Positions 9,281 to 17,522 of a stretch of DNA of 64,000 nt are shown here, piece by piece. The notes below the pieces were generated by a model. That model was not told the DNA's origin, did no database searches, and saw nothing but the letters and a program-made list of their open reading frames with translations. Within the stretch, counting starts at the first letter, position 1. Every line of letters starts with the position of its first letter. The translations under genes and the position numbers were made by a program. Source of the DNA: Cohnella sp. AR92. GTDB taxonomy: Bacteria > Bacillota > Bacilli > Paenibacillales > Paenibacillaceae. Location of the stretch: the NCBI RefSeq assembly GCF_003990975.1, contig NZ_RZJR01000008.1, positions 168,929 through 232,928 on the forward strand, read 5' to 3'.

Positions 9281-9409
9281 TCACTTGCCCAGGAAGCTCT
9301 CGTGCTTGCTCTCGTCGAATTCTCGCACGTTCTTGCTCGCCACTCTTACGACGAATACCGCGAACAGACAAGTTACGGCGATCAACGCAATGCCAAGCGT
9401 CAGTTCCAT
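9281..9409 (-). CDS. 42-residue single-pass membrane protein, possible permease small subunit
   Basis: A small gene beginning at ATG 9409 behind a very strong ribosome site (GGGAGGAGGTGGAGCT) and ending at TGA 9281. The product starts MELTLGIALIAVTCLFAVFV: one hydrophobic helix of about 20 residues followed by a short basic and then charged cytoplasmic tail ending ESFLGK. It lies between eutC and the permease gene, 43 bases before the latter. I do not recognise a family. Position and topology resemble the tiny accessory subunits encoded next to some secondary transporters, so an accessory role for the permease is a reasonable inference but no more. Confidence 0.7.
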   Translation of the reverse strand: MELTLGIALIAVTCLFAVFVVRVASKNVREFDESKHESFLGK

Positions 9410-9464
9410 AGCTCCACCTCCTCCCGCATGCATCGTCTTCAGGCAGCGCAGTAACTTCCCCGGG

Positions 9465-10571
9465 CTAACTATTCAGGTGAACGCCGCTCGCGCGCTGCTC
9501 CAGCATCTTCTTCAGCAAGGAGCCGATATAGGCGCCCGCTTCGAGCGGAGGCGTTCCGCCGCGATGAATGTTCGAGATGACCGTCCGATCGCTTTCGACC
9601 TTTCCCTTGCGCGGCCGGTAGCACATATAAGCGCTAAGAGAGCGCGAGGACACCAGGCCGGGACGTTCCCCGATCAGGAGAACCAGCGTCTCCGGCTGAA
9701 GCAGCTCTCCGATGTGGTCCATGACCGCTACCCGGCCGCCCCGAACGAAGAACGGCGTCCCGCATTCGAGCCCGTAGGCGGCAAGCGAATCGAGCAGGGA
9801 CGGATACACGTCGCGAAGGTTCGCATCCACCGCGTTCGCGCTTAAGCCGTCGGAGACGACGACCTGCACCTGCGGACGCGCCTTGCAGCGCGAACGGATG
9901 AGCTGCACGCCTTCCTCGGCGACGATGCGGCCCATATCGGGCCGCTTCAAGTAATTCTCGGTGCTGCCGAATCGGGTATGTACCGTGAACAGGCCGAATT
10001 CCTGCAGCAAGGACGGATCGACTTCGCCATAGACGGAATCGATCGCCGCCGCATGATCGCAGCGGAACTTCAGCACTTCCTTCGTGAGCGGTCTCGTTCC
10101 CGCGCGCCAAACGCCGATTCGAGCAGGCGTGCTGGAGAGCAGTTCGCCCATGCCTTCCTCCCAGGCCGGGTTCGGGACGCGGTGAAGCCCTTCCCCGAAA
10201 GGAGAGCCCGCTTCCGCAGCTTCGGCTTCGTCCGATGCATCGGTTCCAACCGAGACGGACGTATGATCCGCGTTGGATTTATCCGTGCCATCGTCGAGTT
10301 CCCCGCTTGCGATCCCCCCGCTTCCGGCGGAAGAGAACCGATAGGCCAACTCGGCCATCACTTTATCCACCAATTGTTCGATCGGAATCGGTTGGCTCGT
10401 TTGGCTCGATGGATTCGATAGGCTTAATGGGAGCGATGGATTCGGTTGACCGGTATTGCTCGTATGGCTTGCATGATTCGCAGGGCTTGCAGGATTTGCA
10501 GGACTTGTATAGCTTGCATGACTTGTAAAGCTTGTTTCTGGCGTTTGCCTTGCCGGGCTTGTTTGGTTCAT
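9465..10571 (-). CDS. eutC: Ethanolamine ammonia-lyase small subunit, with long N-terminal extension
   Basis: EutC partners EutB in the adenosylcobalamin-dependent conversion of ethanolamine to acetaldehyde and ammonia. I start at ATG 10571, 8 bases after GGGAGGAA, giving 368 residues against a usual ~295. Residues 1-60 are a low-complexity S/T/P/N/A segment with a tripeptide repeat. Residues 62-79 (IPIEQLVDKVMAELAYRF) form the amphipathic helix that normally begins EutC and may target cargo to the shell. The catalytic core from about residue 145 includes YLKRPDMGR, VVVSDGLSANAV, GTPFFVRGGRVAV, LIGERPGL and SNIHRGGTPP. It follows eutB by 23 bases. Confidence 0.96.
   Translation of the reverse strand: MNQTSPARQTPETSFTSHASYTSPANPASPANHASHTSNTGQPNPSLPLSLSNPSSQTSQPIPIEQLVDKVMAELAYRFSSAGSGGIASGELDDGTDKSNADHTSVSVGTDASDEAEAAEAGSPFGEGLHRVPNPAWEEGMGELLSSTPARIGVWRAGTRPLTKEVLKFRCDHAAAIDSVYGEVDPSLLQEFGLFTVHTRFGSTENYLKRPDMGRIVAEEGVQLIRSRCKARPQVQVVVSDGLSANAVDANLRDVYPSLLDSLAAYGLECGTPFFVRGGRVAVMDHIGELLQPETLVLLIGERPGLVSSRSLSAYMCYRPRKGKVESDRTVISNIHRGGTPPLEAGAYIGSLLKKMLEQRASGVHLNS
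10375..10535. repeat. 9-bp tandem repeat inside eutC
   Basis: On the minus strand the stretch around 10535-10450 reads as successive degenerate 9-mers such as ACAAGTCAT, GCAAGCTAT, ACAAGTCCT, GCAAATCCT, GCAAGCCCT. They encode a tripeptide series [AT]-[SN]-x (TSH ASY TSP ANP ASP ANH ASH TSN). The rest down to about 10375 is similar but more degenerate. This array accounts for the unusual length of EutC. Confidence 0.85.
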
Positions 10572-10594
10572 CCGCGCGTTCCTCCCCTCGCCGC

Positions 10595-11956
10595 TCACAT
10601 AAAGATCGTCGGATCGCCGGCGCGCGGCGTCAGCCGTCCGTTCGCCATCAGCCCCATCGTCTCCAGCCAAGCTTCGAAAGCGGGCGCGGGACGGAGCCTC
10701 ATCGTCTCCCGTAGGGTGGCGATGTCATGGTAGCTGGTCGATTGGTAGTTCAGCATGCAATCGTCCGCCATCGGCACGCCGATTAAATAGTTGACTCCGG
10801 CGGCCGACAGCAGGACGGCAAGATTGTCCATGTCGTTCTGGTCCGCTTTCATATGGTTCGTGTAGCAGACGTCCACGCCCATCGGAAGCTGCTGAAGCTT
10901 GCCCATGAAGTGATCCTCCAGGCCGGCTCGGATCACCTGCTTGCTGTCGTACAGATACTCCGGCCCGATGAAGCCGACGACCGTATTGACGATGAACGGC
11001 TTGTATCGGCGGGCAAGGCCGTAGCAGCGAGATTCCAGCGTCACCTGATCGACGCCGTGATGCGCTTCTCCCGACAGCTCCGAGCCTTGGCCGGTCTCGA
11101 AATACCAGAGATTCGGTCCCGTTCCGGTACCTTCCCGCCGAATCAAGTCATCCGCTTCGTCCAGAAGCGCAACGTCGATGCCGAACGCCGTATTGCCGGA
11201 TTGCGTCCCCGCCAGGCTCTGGAAGATCAGGTCTGCCGGCGCTCCGGACCGGATTGCCTTCATCTGCGTCTGCACGTGGGCCAGCACGCAATTCTGGGTC
11301 GGAATCCGCCACTTCTCCATGATCTCCTTGGTCGCGTCCAGCAAGGCTTTGACGCTGTCCGGGGAATCGATGACCGGGTTGATGCCGAGCACCGCGTCGC
11401 CGATCCCATAGCTTAGCGCTTCGTATAACGACGCCTTCATTCCCTGCAGGCTGTCGGTCGGATGATTCGGCTGAGCCCTTCCCGCCAATACGCCGCGTTG
11501 GCCAATCGTAATGTTGCAATGGGAGACGACCTCGATCTTGGCGGCGGCTTGCACGAGATCCAGGTTCGTCATGAGCTTCGCGACGGCGGCGACCATCTCG
11601 CTGGTTAAACCGCGTCCGACGCGCCGGATCTGATCTTGGTCCGTGCCCTGCTGCAGCAGGAACTCGCGGAGCTCCGCTACCGTCCATTGCCGGATCTGCC
11701 GATAGATCGGTTCGTTCACCGCTTCCTCGATGACCCTGGACACCTCGTCGGATTCGGGAGGAATGAGCGGATGATTGCGAATGTCCTCGAGCGTCAGGTC
11801 GGACAGCACGAGCTTGGCCGCCATTCGTTCTTTGGCATCTTCCGCCGCGATGCCCGCGAGCTGGTCCCCGGACTTCTCTTCGTTCGCCTTCGCCATCACT
11901 TCCTTGAGCTCTCGGAACTGATACGTTCTCCCGAACGCCAAAGTCTTCAGCTTCAT
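10595..11956 (-). CDS. eutB: Ethanolamine ammonia-lyase large subunit
   Basis: The catalytic TIM-barrel subunit of ethanolamine ammonia-lyase. The start is ATG 11956 (MKLKTLAFGRTYQF), overlapping the eutA stop as ATGA. This gives 453 residues, the family length. A much longer open frame extends upstream through eutA but its extra sequence is not protein-like. Visible conserved blocks are VGRGLTSEMVAAVAKLM, SHCNITIGQRGVLAGR, QPNHPTDSLQG, YFETGQGSELSGEAHHG and GVDVCYTNHMKADQND. It acts in the microcompartment lumen with EutC and is repaired by EutA. Nothing in the sequence suggests loss of function. Confidence 0.98.
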   Translation of the reverse strand: MKLKTLAFGRTYQFRELKEVMAKANEEKSGDQLAGIAAEDAKERMAAKLVLSDLTLEDIRNHPLIPPESDEVSRVIEEAVNEPIYRQIRQWTVAELREFLLQQGTDQDQIRRVGRGLTSEMVAAVAKLMTNLDLVQAAAKIEVVSHCNITIGQRGVLAGRAQPNHPTDSLQGMKASLYEALSYGIGDAVLGINPVIDSPDSVKALLDATKEIMEKWRIPTQNCVLAHVQTQMKAIRSGAPADLIFQSLAGTQSGNTAFGIDVALLDEADDLIRREGTGTGPNLWYFETGQGSELSGEAHHGVDQVTLESRCYGLARRYKPFIVNTVVGFIGPEYLYDSKQVIRAGLEDHFMGKLQQLPMGVDVCYTNHMKADQNDMDNLAVLLSAAGVNYLIGVPMADDCMLNYQSTSYHDIATLRETMRLRPAPAFEAWLETMGLMANGRLTPRAGDPTIFM

Positions 11957-13446
11957 CCTCCGTTCCCTCCCAAGCTCTTGTGAAAAGCCAGCGTCTTGAC
12001 GACGACAGGCGTCATGGCGCCGGAGATCGGTTCTCCCAGGTCGACGTAATCGCCGAACTCCGCGCGGATCTGGTCGATGCAGACGATTCTCGTCCCGGTG
12101 CCGAACCGGCGCTCCAGCGCTTGGCCAAGCGCCTTCGCCATGTCGTTCTCGCACAGGATCACGATAGCCTCGGCGTCCCGCAGATGCCCCCGATAGGCTT
12201 GGGCCAACGCATCGGCCAGTCTCTGAAGCTCCTTGTAGCCGAATCGTTCCATGCCCGAGAGGGCAAGCGCAAACCGCGCGGAGGAATCCAGCGCGTACAA
12301 GCCGGCGCCGTGGCGAATCGTCCTCTCGATCGCATCCTCCAGCTTCTCCGCGGGATCGGAAGCCTCCGGACAGAGCTCCGCCTTTATGACGGGGAGATTG
12401 CGGATCGGCAGAAGCGAAGGCTCCAAGTGCGCGGTCGCCCCGCTGATCTCCGTCGTCTGCATCCCCGCTCCGATGACGGTCGCCCTGACCGTCTCGTCCG
12501 GTCGGCCCAATCGGATCGGGTAGTTCGCCGCGAGCTCCTTCAGCTCGTGCGCCAATAGCGGGCCGATGTCGCCATAGACGGCCGCGTCGGCCAGAGCGGT
12601 AATCTCCTTCCCCTGCATCAATTGTCCGATGCCGCCGGAGAACGTCCATTCTTCCGGCTTCGGAAGACTCTCCGGAGGTTCCCCTAGCAGTAAGGCCCTG
12701 TTGGAATGCCCGCCGGGATAGGCCGCCCCGGCCAGATAATCCAGCATATCCCGGCCCAGCGCGGTGCACAGGTTCTTCAACTGGTCGAAGAGGAGCCTCT
12801 GTCCCTTCTGCAACTGCCATCCGCGCGCTTCAAGCCAGGGTCGAAGCGAAGACGAGACCGACGCGACTCTGCCGTCCGGTTCCAGCCGGATCAAGCGGCC
12901 GCCGACATGGAACGTAACGGTGCCCGCGGGCTTGCCCCGATGGAAGAAAGCGGCGTTCGCCGTTCCTCCGCCGATGTCGATGTTGCAGACGGCTCCCCTC
13001 GTCCGCTTCGAACGCTCTTCCGCCCCCGCTCCCTTGCCGGCGAGCAAGCCTTCCAGATCGGCTCCCGCCGCGGCGACCACGAAATCTCCGGAACGCTCCG
13101 CCAAGCGATGCACGATCTGCCGGGCATTGTTCTTGGTTGCCGTCTCTCCCGTAATGATGACGGCTCCCGACTTCAGGTCCGACGCCCGAATGCCGGCTTT
13201 ACCGTATTCGCCGAGCAGGATGTCCCATAGGCGGTCCGCATCCACTTCGTCCTCGCTGCGAAGAGGCGTCTCGTAGATAGCGCTTTGATACACGAGCACG
13301 CGTTCCTTGATCTCGTACCGTGGCATGCTCGTCAAGCTCGAGGAGCGAGCGAGCCGAAGGCGGCTGACGATCAGCTTGGTCGTGCTTGTCCCGACGTCGA
13401 TCCCGACGCTGGGGATCCACGTCCCTTCGTCCAACCCGCCGGTCAA
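11953..13446 (-). CDS. eutA: Ethanolamine ammonia-lyase reactivating factor EutA
   Basis: EutA is an actin/Hsp70-fold ATPase that releases damaged cobalamin from EutBC. I prefer a TTG start at 13446, which overlaps the eutV stop as TTGA and has GGAGAGG 8 bases upstream; a further in-frame TTG at 13473 has no well-placed ribosome site. The product is 497 residues. The N-terminal phosphate-binding loop is SVGIDVGTSTTKLIVSRL and the second is NIDIGGGTANAAFF. EutA sits directly before eutB and is very likely translationally coupled to both neighbours. Confidence 0.94.
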   Translation of the reverse strand: MTGGLDEGTWIPSVGIDVGTSTTKLIVSRLRLARSSSLTSMPRYEIKERVLVYQSAIYETPLRSEDEVDADRLWDILLGEYGKAGIRASDLKSGAVIITGETATKNNARQIVHRLAERSGDFVVAAAGADLEGLLAGKGAGAEERSKRTRGAVCNIDIGGGTANAAFFHRGKPAGTVTFHVGGRLIRLEPDGRVASVSSSLRPWLEARGWQLQKGQRLLFDQLKNLCTALGRDMLDYLAGAAYPGGHSNRALLLGEPPESLPKPEEWTFSGGIGQLMQGKEITALADAAVYGDIGPLLAHELKELAANYPIRLGRPDETVRATVIGAGMQTTEISGATAHLEPSLLPIRNLPVIKAELCPEASDPAEKLEDAIERTIRHGAGLYALDSSARFALALSGMERFGYKELQRLADALAQAYRGHLRDAEAIVILCENDMAKALGQALERRFGTGTRIVCIDQIRAEFGDYVDLGEPISGAMTPVVVKTLAFHKSLGGNGG

Positions 13447-14051
13447 GCCTCGTTCCTCTCCTTCTCGCGCCAAGCTCCGACGCCGTCGGCAAGCAGCCTC
13501 TTCGCCAGATGAGGCATAGGCTCGCGGCTGAACATGCTCGCTTCCCTTAATCGCCGATAAGCCTCCTCCTCGTCGCAGGACATCTCTCTCATGAGCGCGC
13601 CTTTGGCCCTCTCGATCACTTTGCGATCCTCGACGGATTGCCGGAGCTCCTGCAGCTCTCTCCGCAGCGACGCCATTTTCTCCCGCTGGCCGAGCACGAT
13701 CTCCACCGCCGGAATCAAGTGTTCCTCCGATACGGGCTTGACTAGGTAGGCGGACACACCCGCCGACCGCGCTTCCCGCACGAACTCCTTCTGGCTGTAT
13801 GCGGTCAGCAGCAGAACCGAAGTATCCTGGTTCCGCAGCTTGCGAATGACATCGGCCGCCTTGATCCCGTTCATCGCCGGCATCTTCACGTCCATGATGA
13901 CGAGCTCCGGCTTCAGCCTGGCCGCGAGCTCGATCGCCTCCGTGCCGTTCTTGGCTTCGCCCGCGATCCGGTAGCCCTCCTCTTCCAGCATCTCTCGAAG
14001 GTCCAAACGGATAATCGGATCATCGTCCACGATCACGATGGCCGGTCTCAT
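13443..14051 (-). CDS. eutV: Response regulator with ANTAR RNA-binding domain, EutV
   Basis: 202 residues. The receiver domain (1-120) has the acidic pair DDD at 9-11, the phospho-acceptor D54 in VIMDVKMPAMNG, and K109 in YLVKPV. A coiled linker leads to an ANTAR domain at about 135-190 (DRKVIERAKGALM, EEEAYRRLREASM). In Enterococcus and Listeria, phosphorylated EutV dimerises and binds paired RNA hairpins to prevent terminator formation in eut leaders. The gene overlaps eutW by 4 bases (ATGA), forming a standard two-component pair. A fitting RNA target is present at the start of this operon. Confidence 0.96.
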   Translation of the reverse strand: MRPAIVIVDDDPIIRLDLREMLEEEGYRIAGEAKNGTEAIELAARLKPELVIMDVKMPAMNGIKAADVIRKLRNQDTSVLLLTAYSQKEFVREARSAGVSAYLVKPVSEEHLIPAVEIVLGQREKMASLRRELQELRQSVEDRKVIERAKGALMREMSCDEEEAYRRLREASMFSREPMPHLAKRLLADGVGAWREKERNEA

Positions 14052-15505
14052 CGGAACTCCTCCTTCCTCGGGCCGCGATCTAGAGGAAAAGCGATATGAA
14101 TGGCCGTTCCATTCTCTCCGGATTCCATCGCCAGCTCTCCGTTTAAATTTTCCGCGACGAGCGTCTCCACGATCTTAAGCCCCAGATGCTTGCGGGACTT
14201 CTCCGACGGGTCATCCGTCATCTTGATTCCGCTCCCGTCGTCCGCTACCGTCATGCGGATGGAAGAGCCGTTCGCGTCGAAGGAGATCGTCGCTATCCCC
14301 GCCGTTCGGTCGGCGAACGCGTGGGTCACGCAGTTCTGCACCAATTCGTTGACGACCAAGGCGAGAGTCGTCGCTTCGTCGGAGGACAGCGAGACGGACG
14401 GCCCGGCCGTCGTCACGCGAATCGACTGCTCCGGACGCGCGGAGGAGGAGACGACGTTCTTGGCGATGCGTTCGGCCACTTCGTTAAAGGAGATCCGATC
14501 GTCCCCCTCGTACGCGAGCATCTCGTGAATGACGGCAATGCTGTTGATCCGATTGATGCTGTCCCGGACCATTTTCTCCGCTTCCGCATGCTTCGTTCTT
14601 CTCATCTGCAGCCGCAGCAAGCTGGATACCGTCTGCAGGTTGTTCTTGACCCGATGATGGATCTCCATGATGACGGCCGATTGAAGCTTCAGCCTCTTCT
14701 CCTTCTCGATCAGCTCCGAGATATCCCGAATCAGCATGAAGCCTCCGACGGCCCGCTGCCCGCTGTACACCGGAACCGCCTTCAGGACGAACGCGGCGTC
14801 ACCCGTTCGAATATCCCGATCGAAGATGCCGGACGCGCTCAGCAGCTCTCCGGAATCCGCCAGATCGCCGAACAGTTCCGCGACGCCGCGGTTGACCGGA
14901 GAACCGGAGAAGCCGATATCCCGAAGCATGCGCACGGCTTGGGGATTCGTGTAGATCACGCGTTCGGACTCGTCGAAGAGGACGATTCCTTCGTGCATCA
15001 GCGATTGCATGCCTCCGCTTGCTACCGCCATCCGCAGCAAGGTCTCGCCCAGCTGCTCGGTCGTCTCCTGAAGCCGCTCCACATGGCGCTCCCGCTCGAC
15101 CTGCTCTCTGATGTCCCGCTCCATGATGAGCGCTCCGATGACCTTTTCTCCCGCAACCGCGCGAATCGGCACCACATTCTGCTGGATCGGAATCTGCTCC
15201 TGCGAGATCCCCCGGGAACCGACGACGGGCTGACCGGATACCAAGGAGAAAAGAACGGCCGGCTCGTTGCGCGCATAGGCCATCTGCCCGACGACGGACG
15301 TCCGGTACATCGACGGGAAAGTGGACGGATGCGCTTGGGCCACGACGAGCGCCGCGCCGGGGTCGGTTGTCGGACAATCGATAAAGACATCCGATTGGGA
15401 CACGTCGGCGATGAGCTGCAAGCTTGCCGCCAATTCGGCGATCCTGCGAGCTTCCTCTTCATTCAGGGTGGTGCGCGACAGGCACCATTCGAAACTCGGT
15501 ATCAT
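14048..15505 (-). CDS. eutW: Sensor histidine kinase EutW
   Basis: The start is ATG 15505 (MIPSFEWCL), 6 bases after GGAGGGG, giving 485 residues. No membrane segment is visible, so it is a cytosolic sensor. An N-terminal sensing domain with IIADVSQSD-like and ALVVAQAHP segments is followed by a PAS-like domain at about 185-295 (GIVLFDESERVIYTNPQA). The kinase is of the HisKA_2 type: the histidine lies in EIHHRVKNNLQTVSSLLRLQ, then an ATPase domain with VVNELVQNCVTHAF and DDGSGI. EutW is known in Bacillota to respond to ethanolamine and phosphorylate EutV. Confidence 0.94.
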   Translation of the reverse strand: MIPSFEWCLSRTTLNEEEARRIAELAASLQLIADVSQSDVFIDCPTTDPGAALVVAQAHPSTFPSMYRTSVVGQMAYARNEPAVLFSLVSGQPVVGSRGISQEQIPIQQNVVPIRAVAGEKVIGALIMERDIREQVERERHVERLQETTEQLGETLLRMAVASGGMQSLMHEGIVLFDESERVIYTNPQAVRMLRDIGFSGSPVNRGVAELFGDLADSGELLSASGIFDRDIRTGDAAFVLKAVPVYSGQRAVGGFMLIRDISELIEKEKRLKLQSAVIMEIHHRVKNNLQTVSSLLRLQMRRTKHAEAEKMVRDSINRINSIAVIHEMLAYEGDDRISFNEVAERIAKNVVSSSARPEQSIRVTTAGPSVSLSSDEATTLALVVNELVQNCVTHAFADRTAGIATISFDANGSSIRMTVADDGSGIKMTDDPSEKSRKHLGLKIVETLVAENLNGELAMESGENGTAIHIAFPLDRGPRKEEFR

Positions 15506-15527
15506 GCACAACCCCTCCGCCTTGAGG

Positions 15528-15965
15528 TTATCGAACGATCGCCAACAGCTTCTCCCGCAGCTCATCGATGCCCTGCAGGCTTCGCGCGGACGTAAGGACG
15601 ATCTCGCCCTGCCCCAACGACTGGCGAAGCAGCTTTACGGCTCTCTCGGCGTCCGCCTTCGGGTGATCGGACTTGGTAACGGCTCCGAGCGCCGGCACCG
15701 GGAATCCCCCGGCGAAGCCCGGCGGCAAGGACTGGCGTTCCCGCGTCGCGTCCTGTACGAGCAGAACGGCCGCCGCCTCATGCGAGGTCGCCATCAGGGA
15801 CCGGTAAAAAAGCGGATTCTCGCTGTACTCTCCCGGCGTATCGATCGTCCAATCGCGGTAGAGCAGGCTTTGCGTCTTGGCGGCAGGGCCTTGCTCCCCG
15901 AGCAGCGCCTTGATTAGCGTGGACTTGCCGGCGGCGACCGCTCCGACGATCATGATTTTTCTCAT
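15528..15965 (-). CDS. eutP: EutP/PduV-family GTPase-like protein
   Basis: 145 residues starting at ATG 15965 (MRKIMIVGAVAAGKSTL), 5 bases after the eutS stop. A longer open frame upstream is only a shadow of eutS. A P-loop (GAVAAGKST), a G3-like DTPGEY and a G4 TKSD are visible, so nucleotide binding is expected. EutP homologues are associated with the microcompartment, and the Salmonella protein has been reported to have acetate kinase activity, which would complete acetyl-phosphate to acetate here because no ackA is in the operon. That last step is inference. Confidence 0.93.
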   Translation of the reverse strand: MRKIMIVGAVAAGKSTLIKALLGEQGPAAKTQSLLYRDWTIDTPGEYSENPLFYRSLMATSHEAAAVLLVQDATRERQSLPPGFAGGFPVPALGAVTKSDHPKADAERAVKLLRQSLGQGEIVLTSARSLQGIDELREKLLAIVR

Positions 15966-15970
15966 CCGCG

Positions 15971-16315
15971 CTACGACCGCGTCAGCGGTGCCGCCGCAAA
16001 CTTCAGCTTGCTCTGCAAGAAGCCGTTCACGGCCTCCAGCGCCATCTCTACCGCCGAGACTTCGCCCACGATGACGAGCGAGCCGGTGAAGCGGTCCAGG
16101 TAGCCGATCCCCACGCCCGCCGCTTTGGTGGCGATATCCGCCGCGATAATGGCGGTCTCCGTCGGCGTAAGCGTCATGATGCCCAGAGCGTTCGCTTCTT
16201 CGATTCCCAGCTTCGTATACAGCACGGGGTCGGGATTGGCAATGATATGGGCGAGCGTAAGCTGCTTGCCGGGAACGTACTCCTGGATGACTCTCGTCTT
16301 GCCTTGCTCCTCCAA
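15971..16315 (-). CDS. eutS: Microcompartment shell protein EutS
   Basis: 114 residues of the circularly permuted BMC-H type. The N-terminus (RVIQEYVPGKQLTLAHIIANP) precedes GIMTLTPTETAIIAADIATKAAGV and GYLDRFTGSLVIVGEVSAVEMAL, the order seen in EutS/PduU. The family forms bent hexamers that shape shell edges. It follows eutN by 26 bases and precedes eutP by 5. Confidence 0.96.
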   Translation of the reverse strand: MEEQGKTRVIQEYVPGKQLTLAHIIANPDPVLYTKLGIEEANALGIMTLTPTETAIIAADIATKAAGVGIGYLDRFTGSLVIVGEVSAVEMALEAVNGFLQSKLKFAAAPLTRS

Positions 16316-16341
16316 CGGGCGCTCCTCCCTTCAAGTCAGCT

Positions 16342-16617
16342 TTAGGGCTGTTCCCCAAGCTCGAAACTGTCTATGATTCCGACGATCATCGCGTCCACCG
16401 GCACTTGCTTGCCGCTGAACAGAATGCGAGCCGGACTTCCCCGCGAGACGATCACCTTCTCGCCGACTCCGGCGCCGATCCGATCCGCCGCGATAACCGT
16501 CGAGCCCGCTTCCCGATCGTGAAAGTCCATCGGCTGTACGATCAGCAGCTTCAGATTGTCCATTCCTTCTTCTTTCTGCGTTGCCCACACGCTGCCGATG
16601 ACGAGTCCCAGAAACAT
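16342..16617 (-). CDS. eutN: Microcompartment vertex protein EutN
   Basis: 91 residues of the EutN/CcmL (BMC-P) family whose pentamers cap shell vertices. Typical features are the start MFLGLVIGSVWATQKEEGM, the strand KLLIVQPMD, AADRIGAGVGEKVIVSRGSPAR and the end DAMIVGIIDSFE. It is the only vertex protein in the operon, which is sufficient for a closed icosahedral shell. Confidence 0.96.
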   Translation of the reverse strand: MFLGLVIGSVWATQKEEGMDNLKLLIVQPMDFHDREAGSTVIAADRIGAGVGEKVIVSRGSPARILFSGKQVPVDAMIVGIIDSFELGEQP

Positions 16618-16627
16618 ATGCGTCTCC

Positions 16628-17494
16628 TCACCCTTCCTCCCCGACGTAGACGAAGACTCCCCTGTCTCTTAGCAGATCCCGTGCGAGCGGCGATACGAGA
16701 GTTCTCTTCCCGAGGGAGAGCCTCGAGAAGCTCCCTTTCTCCGCCTGCCGTTCGACCCATTCGGCCGAGACGAGCCTGCCCTCGAACCGGATCGTTGCCG
16801 CCCCTTCGTTCGAAGCGGCGGGAATCGCTTGCTCTCCCGTTGCGGGCGGAGAATAGGTCTCTTCTATCGTTAATGCGGCGGACTTGGTACGTTCGGCTTC
16901 CGTCCGGTCGAAGAAATCGGCCGCCAGCTCGGCAAGCTGATGCATTGGGCCGAAGCTCGCGCCGTACATGGTCAGCTCTTGCTTGTAATAATCGAATAGG
17001 TTCTGGTAAGGCTTCGGAAGCTTTAACGTCTTCAGCGTCCTCCGATCCGCCCGCGTAAGGCCCGGCGAATCTTCGCCGATCCAGGCCGGCTTGCCCAGAA
17101 CGAGCGCCCCGAACAGCAGATCCGACAGGACGGTGCCCCGAATGGCAAGCGTCGCTCTCCCGAGGCTGTCCAGATCGACCTCCGGAAGGAGAAGGCCGTC
17201 GTATTCGAGCGGCAGCTCGAGCGGCGAAGGCGCGAATTCGTCGGCGGCAATCGCCCTGCCGCAGCCGGAGCTCTCGATTCGGCGCGACCCCAGCCAGGCC
17301 GACGCCGCACCGTCGAGAAACAGCAGATCGAAGGCGATTCCGTGCTTCTGCAGCAGGATGTATTGATCCGAATACGCTTCGTATGCGGCGGAATCCGCAC
17401 AGACGAACAACAATTTGAATGGCCGAACCGGCGATTGGCCGAGCTTGCCGACGATCTCGCGCACGATAGTTTCCACAAGCTTGTTTAATTCCAC
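16628..17494 (-). CDS. eut-associated protein of unknown function
   Basis: I place the start at GTG 17494 because GAGGGGG lies 9 bases upstream and this avoids overlap with the gene before; an in-frame codon at 17563 would give 311 residues instead of 288. The N-terminus MELNKLVETIVREIVGKLG is an amphipathic helix like those that target cargo to microcompartments. Then comes an alpha/beta region starting FKLLFVCADSAAYEAYSDQY, and a C-terminal segment with RFEGRLVSAEWVE and SPLARDLLRDRGVFV, which resembles the short domain at the ends of other eut/pdu proteins. Proteins at this place, between the phosphotransacylase and eutN, are found in other Bacillota eut clusters. I cannot assign an activity. 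Confidence 0.75.
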   Translation of the reverse strand: MELNKLVETIVREIVGKLGQSPVRPFKLLFVCADSAAYEAYSDQYILLQKHGIAFDLLFLDGAASAWLGSRRIESSGCGRAIAADEFAPSPLELPLEYDGLLLPEVDLDSLGRATLAIRGTVLSDLLFGALVLGKPAWIGEDSPGLTRADRRTLKTLKLPKPYQNLFDYYKQELTMYGASFGPMHQLAELAADFFDRTEAERTKSAALTIEETYSPPATGEQAIPAASNEGAATIRFEGRLVSAEWVERQAEKGSFSRLSLGKRTLVSPLARDLLRDRGVFVYVGEEG

Positions 17495-17522
17495 GTTTGG
17501 CTGCCCCCTCGCGGCACCCGTT

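Noticed and set aside
10595..12820. 741-codon minus-strand frame suggesting a long EutB
   Set aside because: The upstream part overlaps eutA in another frame and is R/G-rich non-protein sequence. EutB similarity begins exactly at ATG 11956, which overlaps the eutA stop.
15528..16358. 276-codon frame suggesting a long EutP
   Set aside because: The first ~130 codons are out-of-frame eutS. The P-loop protein begins at ATG 15965.
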